Assembly: GCA_012729055.1 (NCBI GenBank)
Contig: JAAYDW010000099.1
Coordinates: forward strand, 1 to 64,000
DNA from: Deltaproteobacteria bacterium
GTDB lineage: Bacteria; Desulfobacterota; Syntrophia; Syntrophales; Smithellaceae
Length of the DNA stretch: 64,000 nt
Reading direction: 5' to 3'
Shown here: piece by piece, positions 17,236-25,776 of the stretch
Layout: the number at the start of each line of letters is the position of its first letter
Numbering within the stretch: the stretch's first letter is position 1
Translations under genes and position numbers: made by a program
The notes under the pieces: model-generated
Databases searched by the model: none
What the model saw: the letters and a program-made list of their open reading frames with translations, nothing else
Told to the model about the DNA's origin: nothing

Positions 17236-17691
17236 TCAATAAATCCCCATGGCGCAGCCGCCGGCCAGCGTGCCGCCCAGTTCGCGGCACTGCTCAAGCA
17301 CCGCTTCGGTGATGTCCCCTTTGGCGATGACCGGCGTAAAAACGGTTTTGAACTTGTAGCCCAGGGCGATGCGTTCGATGGCGCGGAGCGCACCCGAGCC
17401 GTCGTTGCCGGCGCTGATGAAAACGACGAACGGTTTGCGGAACACTTTGTCCTCGGCGCCGGCGTAAGTCCGGTCGAAAAAGTCCTTGAGCATGCCCGAC
17501 ATGTAGCCGAAGTTTTCCGGTGTGCCGACGGCCAGGCCGTCGCAGGCCAAAAGGTCGTCGAGTGTGGCCTCGCCCGCTTTTTTTAAAATCACCTCGACCT
17601 GGTCGATGGCCTTCGCCCCCTCGCAAACGGCCCTGGCCATTTGTCCGGTGTGTCCCGTCTGGGAATGGTAAACGATTAAAATTCTGGTCAT
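17236..17691 (-). CDS. Flavodoxin-like NAD(P)H-dependent oxidoreductase
   Basis: 151 residues with a flavodoxin fold. The FMN phosphate loop is HSQTGHTGQMA near residues 9-19, and a second flavin loop is GTPENFGYMSGMLKDFFDR near residues 56-74. There are no iron-sulfur cysteines, unlike the flavoprotein at 32309. It probably carries out two-electron transfer in the cytoplasm. It is the first gene of the run of small redox genes transcribed leftwards. Confidence 0.88.
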   Translation of the reverse strand: MTRILIVYHSQTGHTGQMARAVCEGAKAIDQVEVILKKAGEATLDDLLACDGLAVGTPENFGYMSGMLKDFFDRTYAGAEDKVFRKPFVVFISAGNDGSGALRAIERIALGYKFKTVFTPVIAKGDITEAVLEQCRELGGTLAGGCAMGIY

Positions 17692-17702
17692 AGATGTTTA
17701 CG

Positions 17703-17748
17703 GCAGGGAACGGCTGCGATACCCTGAAGGCCACAGGCCGTTCCCTGC
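17703..17748. repeat. Inverted repeat between tpiA and the flavodoxin gene
   Basis: Perfect 12-bp arms (GCAGGGAACGGC at 17703-17714 and GCCGTTCCCTGC at 17737-17748) enclose 22 bases. No T-run follows on either strand, so it is not a standard terminator, though it could act as an mRNA 3'-end stabiliser for the gap-pgk-tpiA transcript. Confidence 0.6.
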
Positions 17749-17775
17749 GGATTGCTTCTAAAAAAGAAACGGTTC

Positions 17776-18522
17776 TTACGGCATTTGCGCGATGATGCTC
17801 AAAAAACCGTCCGGTTTAAGCGATGCGCCGCCGACCAGCGCTCCGTCGATGTCGGCCATGGCGGCCAGTTCCGCGACATTTTCCTTTGTGACGCTGCCGC
17901 CGTAGAGAATGCGCAGCTCATCGGCCGCCGCCCCGTAGAGCTTTCGGATCAGGCTGCGGACGAAAGCATGCACCTCCTCGGCCTGCGCGGAGGTGGCGAC
18001 TTTGCCCGTGCCGATGGCCCAGACCGGTTCGTAGGCGATGACGACGTCGGCCAGCGTTTCCACGCCCGCCAGCGCGCCCTGCACCTGGCGGCCGACGACG
18101 GACTCGGTCACGCCCTGAATCCTTTCCTCATCCGTTTCGCCCACACAGACGATCGGCTTCAGGCCTGAGGCGAGCGCTTTTTTCACTTTCCGGTTGACGC
18201 CGTCGTCCGTTTCGGAAAAGTATTTGCGCCGTTCCGAATGACCGATAAGGACGTAAGCGCAGCCGGCGTCTTTGAGCATGACGGGAGAAATTTCACCCGT
18301 GAAGGCGCCCTTGTCTTCGCTGTACATGTTTTGCGCGGCCAGCTGCACCGCCCCGCCCCGGAGGGTTTCGGCCACTGCGGTAAGCGCGGTAAACGGCGGA
18401 GCCACCACGACTTCGCCGCTTGCCGAACCGGAAAGTCCGCCCTTAATCGCGCGGGCCAGGGCAACGGATTCGCTGATGGTGTTGTGCATCTTCCAGTTGC
18501 CGGCAACAATCCATTTTCTCAT
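17776..18522 (-). CDS. tpiA: Triosephosphate isomerase
   Basis: 248 residues, normal for the family. It interconverts glyceraldehyde 3-phosphate and dihydroxyacetone phosphate. The start at 18522 gives MRKWIVAGNWKMHN with N and K of the active site, preceded by GGAGG; an upstream in-frame ATG would add six residues. The catalytic His lies in LIGHSERR and the catalytic Glu in AYEPVWAIGTGK, the second being the complete signature. The phosphate-binding YGGSV and GGASL segments are present. It is last in the gap-pgk-tpiA order, starting 15 bases after the pgk stop. Confidence 0.97.
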   Translation of the reverse strand: MRKWIVAGNWKMHNTISESVALARAIKGGLSGSASGEVVVAPPFTALTAVAETLRGGAVQLAAQNMYSEDKGAFTGEISPVMLKDAGCAYVLIGHSERRKYFSETDDGVNRKVKKALASGLKPIVCVGETDEERIQGVTESVVGRQVQGALAGVETLADVVIAYEPVWAIGTGKVATSAQAEEVHAFVRSLIRKLYGAAADELRILYGGSVTKENVAELAAMADIDGALVGGASLKPDGFLSIIAQMP

Positions 18523-18536
18523 GAGGATCCTCCGCA

Positions 18537-19712
18537 TCAACCCAGCGCCGCGACTGCGGGCAGGGTCTTGCCTTCGAGCAGCTCGAGAAACGCGCCGCCG
18601 CCGGTGGAGATGTAGGAGATCTTGTCGCTTTTTCCCGTCTTGTGAATGGCCGTGTCCGTATCGCCGCCGCCCACGATCGTGAGCGCGCCGGACGCCACCG
18701 CCGCGTCCACCAGTGAAAAAGTGCCTTTGGCGAAGGGCGCCAGTTCAAACATGCCCAGCGGTCCGTTCCAGACAATCGTCTTGGCGGACTTCACCGCGTC
18801 GGAAAACGCCGCAATCGTGGCGGGGCCGATGTCGAGGCCCATCCAGTCGTCGGGAATATTCTTCGCGTCCACGACCTTGACTTCCGCATCCGCCGCCGGC
18901 GTCTGGGCGATGACCGCATCGACCGGCAGGAGGAACTGCACGTTTTTGGCTTTGGCTTTCTCCAGAATCGTTCTGGCCAGATCCAGCATGTCCGTTTCAC
19001 ACAGAGACTTGCCGACATTGTACCCCTGGGCTTTCAGGAACGTGAACGCCATGCCGCCGCCGACGACCAGACGGTCGACTTTGTCGATGACGTTTTCCAG
19101 AACCTTGATTTTGTCGGAAACCTTGGCGCCGCCGATGATGGCGGCAAGCGGCCGGGCCGGATTTCCCATGGCTTTGTTGAAATACTCGATTTCGTTTTTG
19201 AGCAAAAAGCCCGCGGCGCAGACGGGGACGAATTTCGTGATGGCGGTGTTGGAAGCCGCCGCGCGGTGCGAAACGGCAAACGCGTCGTTGATGTACACGT
19301 CGCAGAGCTTGGCCAGTTCCTGGGCAAACGCGTCGTCGTTTTTGTCTTCGCCCGGATAAAACCGCAGATTCTCGAGCAGGATTACGTCGCCCGCCTGCAT
19401 GGCGGCCACGGCCTCAAGCACTTTTTCACCGATGCAGTCGTCGATGAAGGGCACGTCCTTTTTCAGCAGGGACGAAAAAACCGGCGCGACCGGTTTCAGA
19501 GAAAATTCTTCCACTTTCTTGCCCTTGGGACGGCCCAGGTGGGACGCCACGATCACACGGGCGCCTTTTTCGCGAATGTAATTGATGGTGGTTAAACTCG
19601 CCTTGACGCGGGTATCGTCTTTGACCTGCCCGGACTTGTCCATCGGCACGTTGAAGTCCACCCGCACAAAAACCCTCTTTCCGCTGACATCAATCGAATC
19701 TAAGTACTTCAT
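18537..19712 (-). CDS. pgk: Phosphoglycerate kinase
   Basis: 391 residues, the usual bacterial length. The start at 19712 gives MKYLDSIDVSGKRVFVRVDF, containing the signature RVDFNVP, with AGAGAGG upstream. ATP-domain motifs are present: GGAKVSDKI, NGPLGMFE and the C-terminal VGGGDTDTAI. It makes ATP from 1,3-bisphosphoglycerate in glycolysis, or works in reverse in gluconeogenesis. It lies between gap and tpiA. Confidence 0.97.
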   Translation of the reverse strand: MKYLDSIDVSGKRVFVRVDFNVPMDKSGQVKDDTRVKASLTTINYIREKGARVIVASHLGRPKGKKVEEFSLKPVAPVFSSLLKKDVPFIDDCIGEKVLEAVAAMQAGDVILLENLRFYPGEDKNDDAFAQELAKLCDVYINDAFAVSHRAAASNTAITKFVPVCAAGFLLKNEIEYFNKAMGNPARPLAAIIGGAKVSDKIKVLENVIDKVDRLVVGGGMAFTFLKAQGYNVGKSLCETDMLDLARTILEKAKAKNVQFLLPVDAVIAQTPAADAEVKVVDAKNIPDDWMGLDIGPATIAAFSDAVKSAKTIVWNGPLGMFELAPFAKGTFSLVDAAVASGALTIVGGGDTDTAIHKTGKSDKISYISTGGGAFLELLEGKTLPAVAALG

Positions 19713-19849
19713 GCGTTCTACCTCTCTGGAATATTTTGAATTGCCCTTCCGGCGCGAAATCCGCACGGCGCTAAACGCGTCTTGCGGATTTATCGACCGG
19801 AATGACAAAGACATTGTGGATCAGTGATCCGGCGCATTCGATGTTCGTC

Positions 19850-20848
19850 TCATTTCATGATAAACGACAGCAGTTCCAGCATCCGGTTGGAGAAGCCCCA
19901 CTCATTGTCGTACCAGGAGAGGATTTTCACCATCTTGCCGCCGATGACGGTGGTGTTGGGCAGATCCACAATCGACGAATGCGGATTGCCGCTGAAATCC
20001 TTGGAGACCAGTTCTTCTTCCGAGCAGAACAAAATGCCCTTCATGGCCCGCTCGGCGTATTGCTTGAGCTTGGCGTTCACTTCCTGCCTGTTGGTTTCGC
20101 GCGCGAGCGTCGCCACGAAATCGACCAGCGAAACATTGGGCGTGGGCACGCGGATCGCGAGGCCGTCGAGACGGCCTTTCATTTCCGGAATGACTTCGGC
20201 AATTGCGCGGGCCGCGCCGGTGGTCGTGGGAATCATCGAGAGCGCGGACGCGCGCGCGCGCCTAAGGTCCTTATGCGGTTCGTCGATGACCACCTGGTCG
20301 TTGGTGTACGAATGGATCGTCGTCATCAGCCCGTGCTCGATCCCGAATTCCTCATGCAGGATTTTCACGATCGGCGCCAGGCAGTTGGTGGTGCAGGACC
20401 CCATCGAAATAATGTGGTGTTTGGTTTTGTCGTAAACTTCCGCGTTGACGCCGAAAACGAACGTCACGTCCGGCCCCTTGGCCGGAGCGGAAATGACGAC
20501 CTTCCTGGCTCCGGCTTTCAGGTGTTTCTCCGCGCCGTCGCGGTCGGTAAATCTTCCCGTGCTTTCCAGAACAACATCCACCCCCAGGTCTCTCCAGGGC
20601 AGCATTTCCGGATCGCGGACGGCGAAAGCCTTGATTTCGCGGCCGTCAACGATGATGCCGTTGGACGCGGCTTTCACTTCCGCGTCGAGTGTCCCATGAA
20701 TCGAATCATATTTCAAAAGATGAGCGAGTGTTTTGGCGTCGGCAAGATCATTGACTGCAACGAATTCGACTTCCTTGCTGCGAAAACCGGCCCGAAACAC
20801 CAGACGGCCGATCCTCCCGAATCCGTTAATTGCAATCTTTACAGCCAT
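19850..20848 (-). CDS. gapA: Glyceraldehyde-3-phosphate dehydrogenase, type I
   Basis: 332 residues. The Rossmann start is MAVKIAINGFGRIGRLVFRA; the active-site Cys lies in SMGSCTTNCLAP near residue 152, and the downstream His segment is EHGLMTTIHSYTNDQ. The NAD-binding loop has VAVND, consistent with NAD use. AGGAGG precedes the ATG. It is the first gene of the leftward gap-pgk-tpiA unit. Confidence 0.97.
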   Translation of the reverse strand: MAVKIAINGFGRIGRLVFRAGFRSKEVEFVAVNDLADAKTLAHLLKYDSIHGTLDAEVKAASNGIIVDGREIKAFAVRDPEMLPWRDLGVDVVLESTGRFTDRDGAEKHLKAGARKVVISAPAKGPDVTFVFGVNAEVYDKTKHHIISMGSCTTNCLAPIVKILHEEFGIEHGLMTTIHSYTNDQVVIDEPHKDLRRARASALSMIPTTTGAARAIAEVIPEMKGRLDGLAIRVPTPNVSLVDFVATLARETNRQEVNAKLKQYAERAMKGILFCSEEELVSKDFSGNPHSSIVDLPNTTVIGGKMVKILSWYDNEWGFSNRMLELLSFIMK

Positions 20849-20876
20849 AGTTGCCTCCTAAATTTGTAGATGGGAA

Positions 20877-20905
20877 AGACTAAACAAAAGGCCGGGTCTT
20901 GTCAA
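20877..20905 (-). promoter_or_regulatory. Candidate sigma-70 promoter for gapA-pgk-tpiA
   Basis: On the minus strand TTGACA (20905-20900) is followed after 17 bases by TAGTCT (20882-20877). The site lies about 30-55 bases upstream of the gapA ATG. The -35 box is perfect and the -10 box is weak. Confidence 0.5.
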
Positions 20906-21150
20906 CCCATTTCTCTGTAACGACAACGGTTTAGGGCAGATAGGGAAAGGCCTGCCGCCGCCTGTGCCCGTGCGAATGCCTTGAAGTTCCCCGGTGAATC
21001 TGTTAACAAAAGCACGGCCGGTCCATGCCGCCCGTCGGGCAGTGACCGTTTTTCAAATCAGCGGGCTGATGCCGGAGGGCGCAGTGCATCCACCATTTTA
21101 ATCCGCCGGCCGGAGACCCTGAAGCCCATGTCCCCTCAAGGAAGGCGCTT
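20906..21150. other. Intergenic region between divergent gapA and pyk
   Basis: Apart from the gapA promoter just to its left and a ribosome-binding site (AAGGAAGG) before pyk, I see no gene or structured RNA here. The pyk promoter should lie in this stretch but no clear hexamers were found. Confidence 0.5.
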
Positions 21151-22575
<1,425 letters not shown>

Positions 22576-22622
22576 AAAAAAAGTCCGGAGAGCGAATATT
22601 CATTTTCGATGAGGAGTTTTGT

Positions 22623-22880
22623 ATGCAGATTTTAGCGTTCAACGGTTCTCCCCGCCCCCAGGGCAACACATCCGCCGTTTTGGCCGCCATGCTCGAAGGC
22701 GCGCGGTCGCGCGGCGCCGAGGCGGTGGAAATCCGCCTGCACGACAGTGACTTCAAAGGCGGCCTGGGCTTCGAAGGGGTCGGCCGCATTCTGCACACCC
22801 AGAGCGCGGATAAGCCCGCCGCATCCGACCGGGCGCTTCTGGAACGGGCCTTCGACATCGGCCGGAAGATGGTCCGGTGA
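22623..22880 (+). pseudogene. Flavodoxin-family reductase gene with an internal deletion
   Basis: 85 residues from the ATG at 22623 (GAGGAG upstream). The N-terminus, MQILAFNGSPRPQGNTSAVL, is a full FMN-loop start of the NADPH-dependent FMN reductase / iron-sulfur flavoprotein type. After DSDFKG the protein jumps to a segment resembling the C-terminal end of such proteins (DRALLERAFDIGRKMV). The middle, with the cysteine cluster and second flavin loop, about 100 residues, is absent. It is either a decayed gene with an in-frame deletion or a short product. Its stop overlaps the GTG start of the next gene. Confidence 0.65.
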
Positions 22881-24106
22881 AAATCCTTATGAGCGACGAC
22901 AAGCTGTATATTGTTTTGATGGGACTGCCGGCCCGCGGCAAATCCACGCTGGCGGTCCGCCTGCGCGACGCGTTCCGGAAGGACGGAATCGCCACGCGCA
23001 TCTTCAACAACGGCAATCTGCGCCGGATTTACCGGCCGCTGGCGGAAACCTCGTCGGCCGAGTTTTATTCGCCCGGCAACGCCGCCGCCGTGGAGATGCG
23101 CAAAACCTTTGCCCGCATGAACATGGAGCGCGCCAAAGCCTATCTGCGCAACGCCGGGCAGGTGGCGATTCTCGATGCGACCAACGCCGGCCGGGAGCGC
23201 CGGGCAATGCTGGAAGCGTATCTCGACGATCACCCGCTGCTTTTCATCGAATGCGCGAACGACGACGAGGACATTCTGGCGCTGAGCATCCGGGAAAAGA
23301 CAAAGCTGCCGGAATTTCGCCATCTGGGCGGCGACAAAGCCCGGGAGGAGTTTTTAAAGCGCATCGCCTACTACAGGATGATCTACAGTCCGCTGGGGCC
23401 CGAAAGAAACTTTGTGCGCCTGGAGTCGCTGCAAAACAAAATTCTCGAGGAAAAGCACACCGATGCGATCGGGCTGTACGTCCAGTTGCGCGATTATCTG
23501 GTGACGGACGAGGTGAAAAACCTGTTTCTCATCCGCCACACCCAGACGGAATACAACCTCGAAGACCGCATCGGCGGCGATCCGGAGCTCACCGCCCGGG
23601 GAAAAGAGCAGGCCGAAGCGCTGGGACAGTTTTTCAGCGCAAAGAAGATCTCCTACATTTTTACCAGCAGCAAACGGAGGACCCGCAAAACGGCGGAGGC
23701 GATCGCGGCCCGGCAGACGGACTGCCGGATCATCGCGCTCAAAGAGTTTGATGAAATTCACGCCGGTATCTGCGAGGGCATGACCTACGCCGAAATTGAA
23801 AAAAACCTGCCGCAGATCTTCCTCGAGCGGGAGGCGCACAAATACGACTACGTCTATCCCGAGGGCGAAAGCTACGCGCTCATGAAGCTGCGGGTTGAAG
23901 CCGGCATCAAGAAGTCCTTTTTCCTCAACCGGCGCTCCAGCAACATTATGATTGTCGGCCACCAGGCGGTCAACCGGATGATCCTGTCGCATTTCCTGTA
24001 CCGCCGCGAAGAGGACGTTCCGTACATTTACGTTCCCCAGGACCGTTTTTACCATATCGTTTCCACGCAGCATAAGAAGCTGTTTGAACTCAAACGCTAT
24101 GACTGA
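22877..24106 (+). CDS. Bifunctional 6-phosphofructo-2-kinase/fructose-2,6-bisphosphatase homologue
   Basis: 409 residues from GTG 22877 (overlapping the previous stop by four bases); ATG 22889 is an alternative start. Residues 10-200 match PFK-2: Walker A VLMGLPARGKSTL near 13-25, VAILDATNAGRERRAML near 96-110, and REEFLKRIAYYRMIYSPLGP, a counterpart of the conserved FLKRIE.YE..YQPL stretch of eukaryotic enzymes. Residues 215-400 match FBPase-2, a histidine phosphatase: LIRHTQTEYN (catalytic His about 220), IGGDPELTARGKEQAEALG, EIHAGICEGMTYAEIE (catalytic Glu) and VGHQAVNRMILSHF (second His). Domain order and motifs are those of PFKFB. It would make and break fructose 2,6-bisphosphate. One deviation is RHT instead of RHG in the phosphatase motif. 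The neighbours are pyk and the triose genes. Confidence 0.88.
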   Translation: MKILMSDDKLYIVLMGLPARGKSTLAVRLRDAFRKDGIATRIFNNGNLRRIYRPLAETSSAEFYSPGNAAAVEMRKTFARMNMERAKAYLRNAGQVAILDATNAGRERRAMLEAYLDDHPLLFIECANDDEDILALSIREKTKLPEFRHLGGDKAREEFLKRIAYYRMIYSPLGPERNFVRLESLQNKILEEKHTDAIGLYVQLRDYLVTDEVKNLFLIRHTQTEYNLEDRIGGDPELTARGKEQAEALGQFFSAKKISYIFTSSKRRTRKTAEAIAARQTDCRIIALKEFDEIHAGICEGMTYAEIEKNLPQIFLEREAHKYDYVYPEGESYALMKLRVEAGIKKSFFLNRRSSNIMIVGHQAVNRMILSHFLYRREEDVPYIYVPQDRFYHIVSTQHKKLFELKRYD

Positions 24107-24121
24107 GGGCCATTTTTCCCC

Positions 24122-24150
24122 TTGCGCTTGACCCTCATTGCTCATATACT
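24122..24150 (+). promoter_or_regulatory. Candidate promoter for the DUF2147 gene
   Basis: TTGCGC (24122-24127), 17 bases, then TATACT (24145-24150). The -10 box is good and the -35 box is partial. It lies about 50 bases upstream of the ATG at 24200. Confidence 0.4.
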
Positions 24151-24199
24151 TGCAACCGTGCCGCAGATTTCCGCTTACGGGAGGTTGCAGGAAAAGATG

Positions 24200-24643
24200 A
24201 TGAAAAAGACAGTTGCAGTTCTGCTTACGGTTGTTGTGCTATTCGTGTTTACAGGGCTCGCGCAGGCGGCGGAATCATCCATTGCCGGTGTCTGGTCCGT
24301 TCCGCTGCTAAAGGGAAAGGACAAGGGCAAGGAAGGATCGCATGTCGAGATTTTCGAGAAAGACGGAGTTTACTACGGGAAAATCGTCAAACTGACCACG
24401 GCGCCGGCCGACGCCCTGTGCACGACCTGCAACAAAGAACGCAAGGACAAACCGCTTCTGGGCATGCTGATTTTGTGGGGCTTCAAGAAGGAAGCCGGGC
24501 GTTACGTGGACGGCAAGGTGTACGCGGTGGAGGTGGGCAAAGAATACAACTGCACGCTTACGCTGTTGTCGCCGGATAAATTGAAGGTTACGGCCAGAGT
24601 CTTGTTTCTCAGTGAGAGTCACTACTGGACGCGGGTAAAATGA
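24200..24643 (+). CDS. DUF2147 secreted protein
   Basis: 147 residues with a Sec signal peptide (KKTVAVLLTVVVLFVFTGLA, cleavage likely after AQA). The mature part follows the DUF2147 pattern: IAGVWSVP, VEIFEKDGVYYGKIVKL, DKPLLGMLILWGFKKE, a turn at YVDGKVYAVEVGKEY, KLKVTARVLFL and terminal YWTRV. DUF2147 members are small periplasmic beta-rich proteins of unknown function, often found in Gram-negative bacteria. CTTC-type cysteines near residue 75 (CTTC) could form a disulfide or bind a metal. It forms a pair with the next gene, 23 bases downstream. Confidence 0.85.
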   Translation: MKKTVAVLLTVVVLFVFTGLAQAAESSIAGVWSVPLLKGKDKGKEGSHVEIFEKDGVYYGKIVKLTTAPADALCTTCNKERKDKPLLGMLILWGFKKEAGRYVDGKVYAVEVGKEYNCTLTLLSPDKLKVTARVLFLSESHYWTRVK

Positions 24644-24666
24644 ACCATTAAAAAGGAGGATAAGGT

Positions 24667-25227
24667 ATGAGTCGATCGTTTTTGCGGAAAAGTCTTTTTG
24701 TCGTCGTCGGATGTGCCATGCTCGTTTTTGCTTCGGGATTCGGCCTTGTCAACGCCGCCTCGGTGGGACAGGAATTGACCAATCCTCAGCTGCGGGATGC
24801 GGATGACAATCCGGCCAGTATCCCTGATTTCGGAACCCATGTCATCACGCTGACCTACGCCGACTCCAGTGTGTCGGATCTGGGCGATCCGATAAACGAT
24901 GCGGTCAAGGCCAAAAAATACCCCAAAGATGTTTACCGGGGGCTGGGCGTCGCCAACATGAAGGACTCCACCGCGCCCAATTTCCTGATCCGGAAAATGG
25001 TGAAAAGCAAAATTGAAAAATACAAAAGCACCATCCTGACCGATCCCGAGTTGATTCTGGCCAAGACCTGGAATCTGGGCAACTGCAAGGGAAAGTCCGT
25101 GTTCTTTCTCATCGGCAAGGACAAGAAGATCAAATACATCCGCTACACCGACAAAAACCGTCCCTGGACCAAGGCGGACATCGATACGGTTCTGAAAATG
25201 ATGGATGAACTGATCCTGAAAAAATAA
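24667..25227 (+). CDS. YtfJ-like periplasmic thioredoxin-fold protein
   Basis: 186 residues with a signal peptide (RKSLFVVVGCAMLVFASGFG, cleavage after VNA). The mature part resembles YtfJ-family proteins: SIPDFGTHVITLTYADSSVSD, YRGLGVANMKDSTAPN and a C-terminal FFLIGKDKKIKYIRYT strand. The fold is thioredoxin-like, but no CxxC redox motif is present, so a disulfide role is unlikely. AAGGAGG precedes the start. It is cotranscribed with the DUF2147 gene and ends in a terminator. Confidence 0.8.
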   Translation: MSRSFLRKSLFVVVGCAMLVFASGFGLVNAASVGQELTNPQLRDADDNPASIPDFGTHVITLTYADSSVSDLGDPINDAVKAKKYPKDVYRGLGVANMKDSTAPNFLIRKMVKSKIEKYKSTILTDPELILAKTWNLGNCKGKSVFFLIGKDKKIKYIRYTDKNRPWTKADIDTVLKMMDELILKK

Positions 25228-25247
25228 ACGGGAAACATTCCGGGAAG

Positions 25248-25281
25248 AACCCTCAGTCGTCCTGCGGCTGAGGGTTTTTTT
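25248..25281 (+). terminator. Rho-independent terminator
   Basis: AACCCTCAG (25248-25256) pairs with CTGAGGGTT (25268-25276) and is followed by a T-run to 25281. It closes the DUF2147/YtfJ-like pair. Confidence 0.9.
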
Positions 25282-25407
25282 GTCCGGGAATTTGCGGGCC
25301 GTCCGGGCGGCGCTTGATCGGATGGCGGAAATGGGATAAAAGATTCAGCATCAAACAAAAGCCGGCGGACGGTTTCAAGCCGCGCCGTCTCTGAAAGGAT
25401 AAAAGCG

Positions 25408-25776
25408 ATGATGTTTACGAAACAAAGTCATGACGGGTATTTTTCCCGGATTTCCGGAATTGATCAAAAGACGCTGGCCCACGGCGAGCGCACGCTTCTT
25501 GCGGAATTCCGGCTGGCCAAGGGCAGTCTCCTGCCCGCACATTCCCATCCGAACGAGCAGACCGGCTACCTGATCAGCGGCCGCATGATTTTCATCGCGG
25601 AAGGCAGGCGCTACGACGCGCACCCCGGCGACGCCTGGTGCATCGCGGCGGGTGTGGAGCACAGCGCCGAGATTCTCGAGGATTCGGTGGCGGTCGAAGT
25701 CTTTTCTCCCGTGCGGGAGGATTATCTGCCGGATAAAAAGGAACAGCCGACCGGGAAAAAGGAGGAAACCGCATGA
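25408..25776 (+). CDS. Cupin-domain protein
   Basis: 122 residues forming a single conserved cupin barrel. Metal-binding motifs are seen: PAHSHPNEQTGYLISGRM (motif 1: H, H and E) and HPGDAWCIAAGVEHSAEIL (motif 2, with the final His). It probably binds a metal and a small ligand. AAAGGAT lies upstream. Its stop overlaps the next start in an ATGA, so the two products are probably functionally linked. The ligand is unknown. Confidence 0.9.
   Translation: MMFTKQSHDGYFSRISGIDQKTLAHGERTLLAEFRLAKGSLLPAHSHPNEQTGYLISGRMIFIAEGRRYDAHPGDAWCIAAGVEHSAEILEDSVAVEVFSPVREDYLPDKKEQPTGKKEETA

Noticed and set aside
20220-20280. Alternating CG-rich run inside gapA as a possible Z-DNA or phase-variation tract
   Set aside because: It codes for the ordinary Ala/Arg-rich part of GAPDH in frame; the short GC-alternating run is a codon-usage effect.
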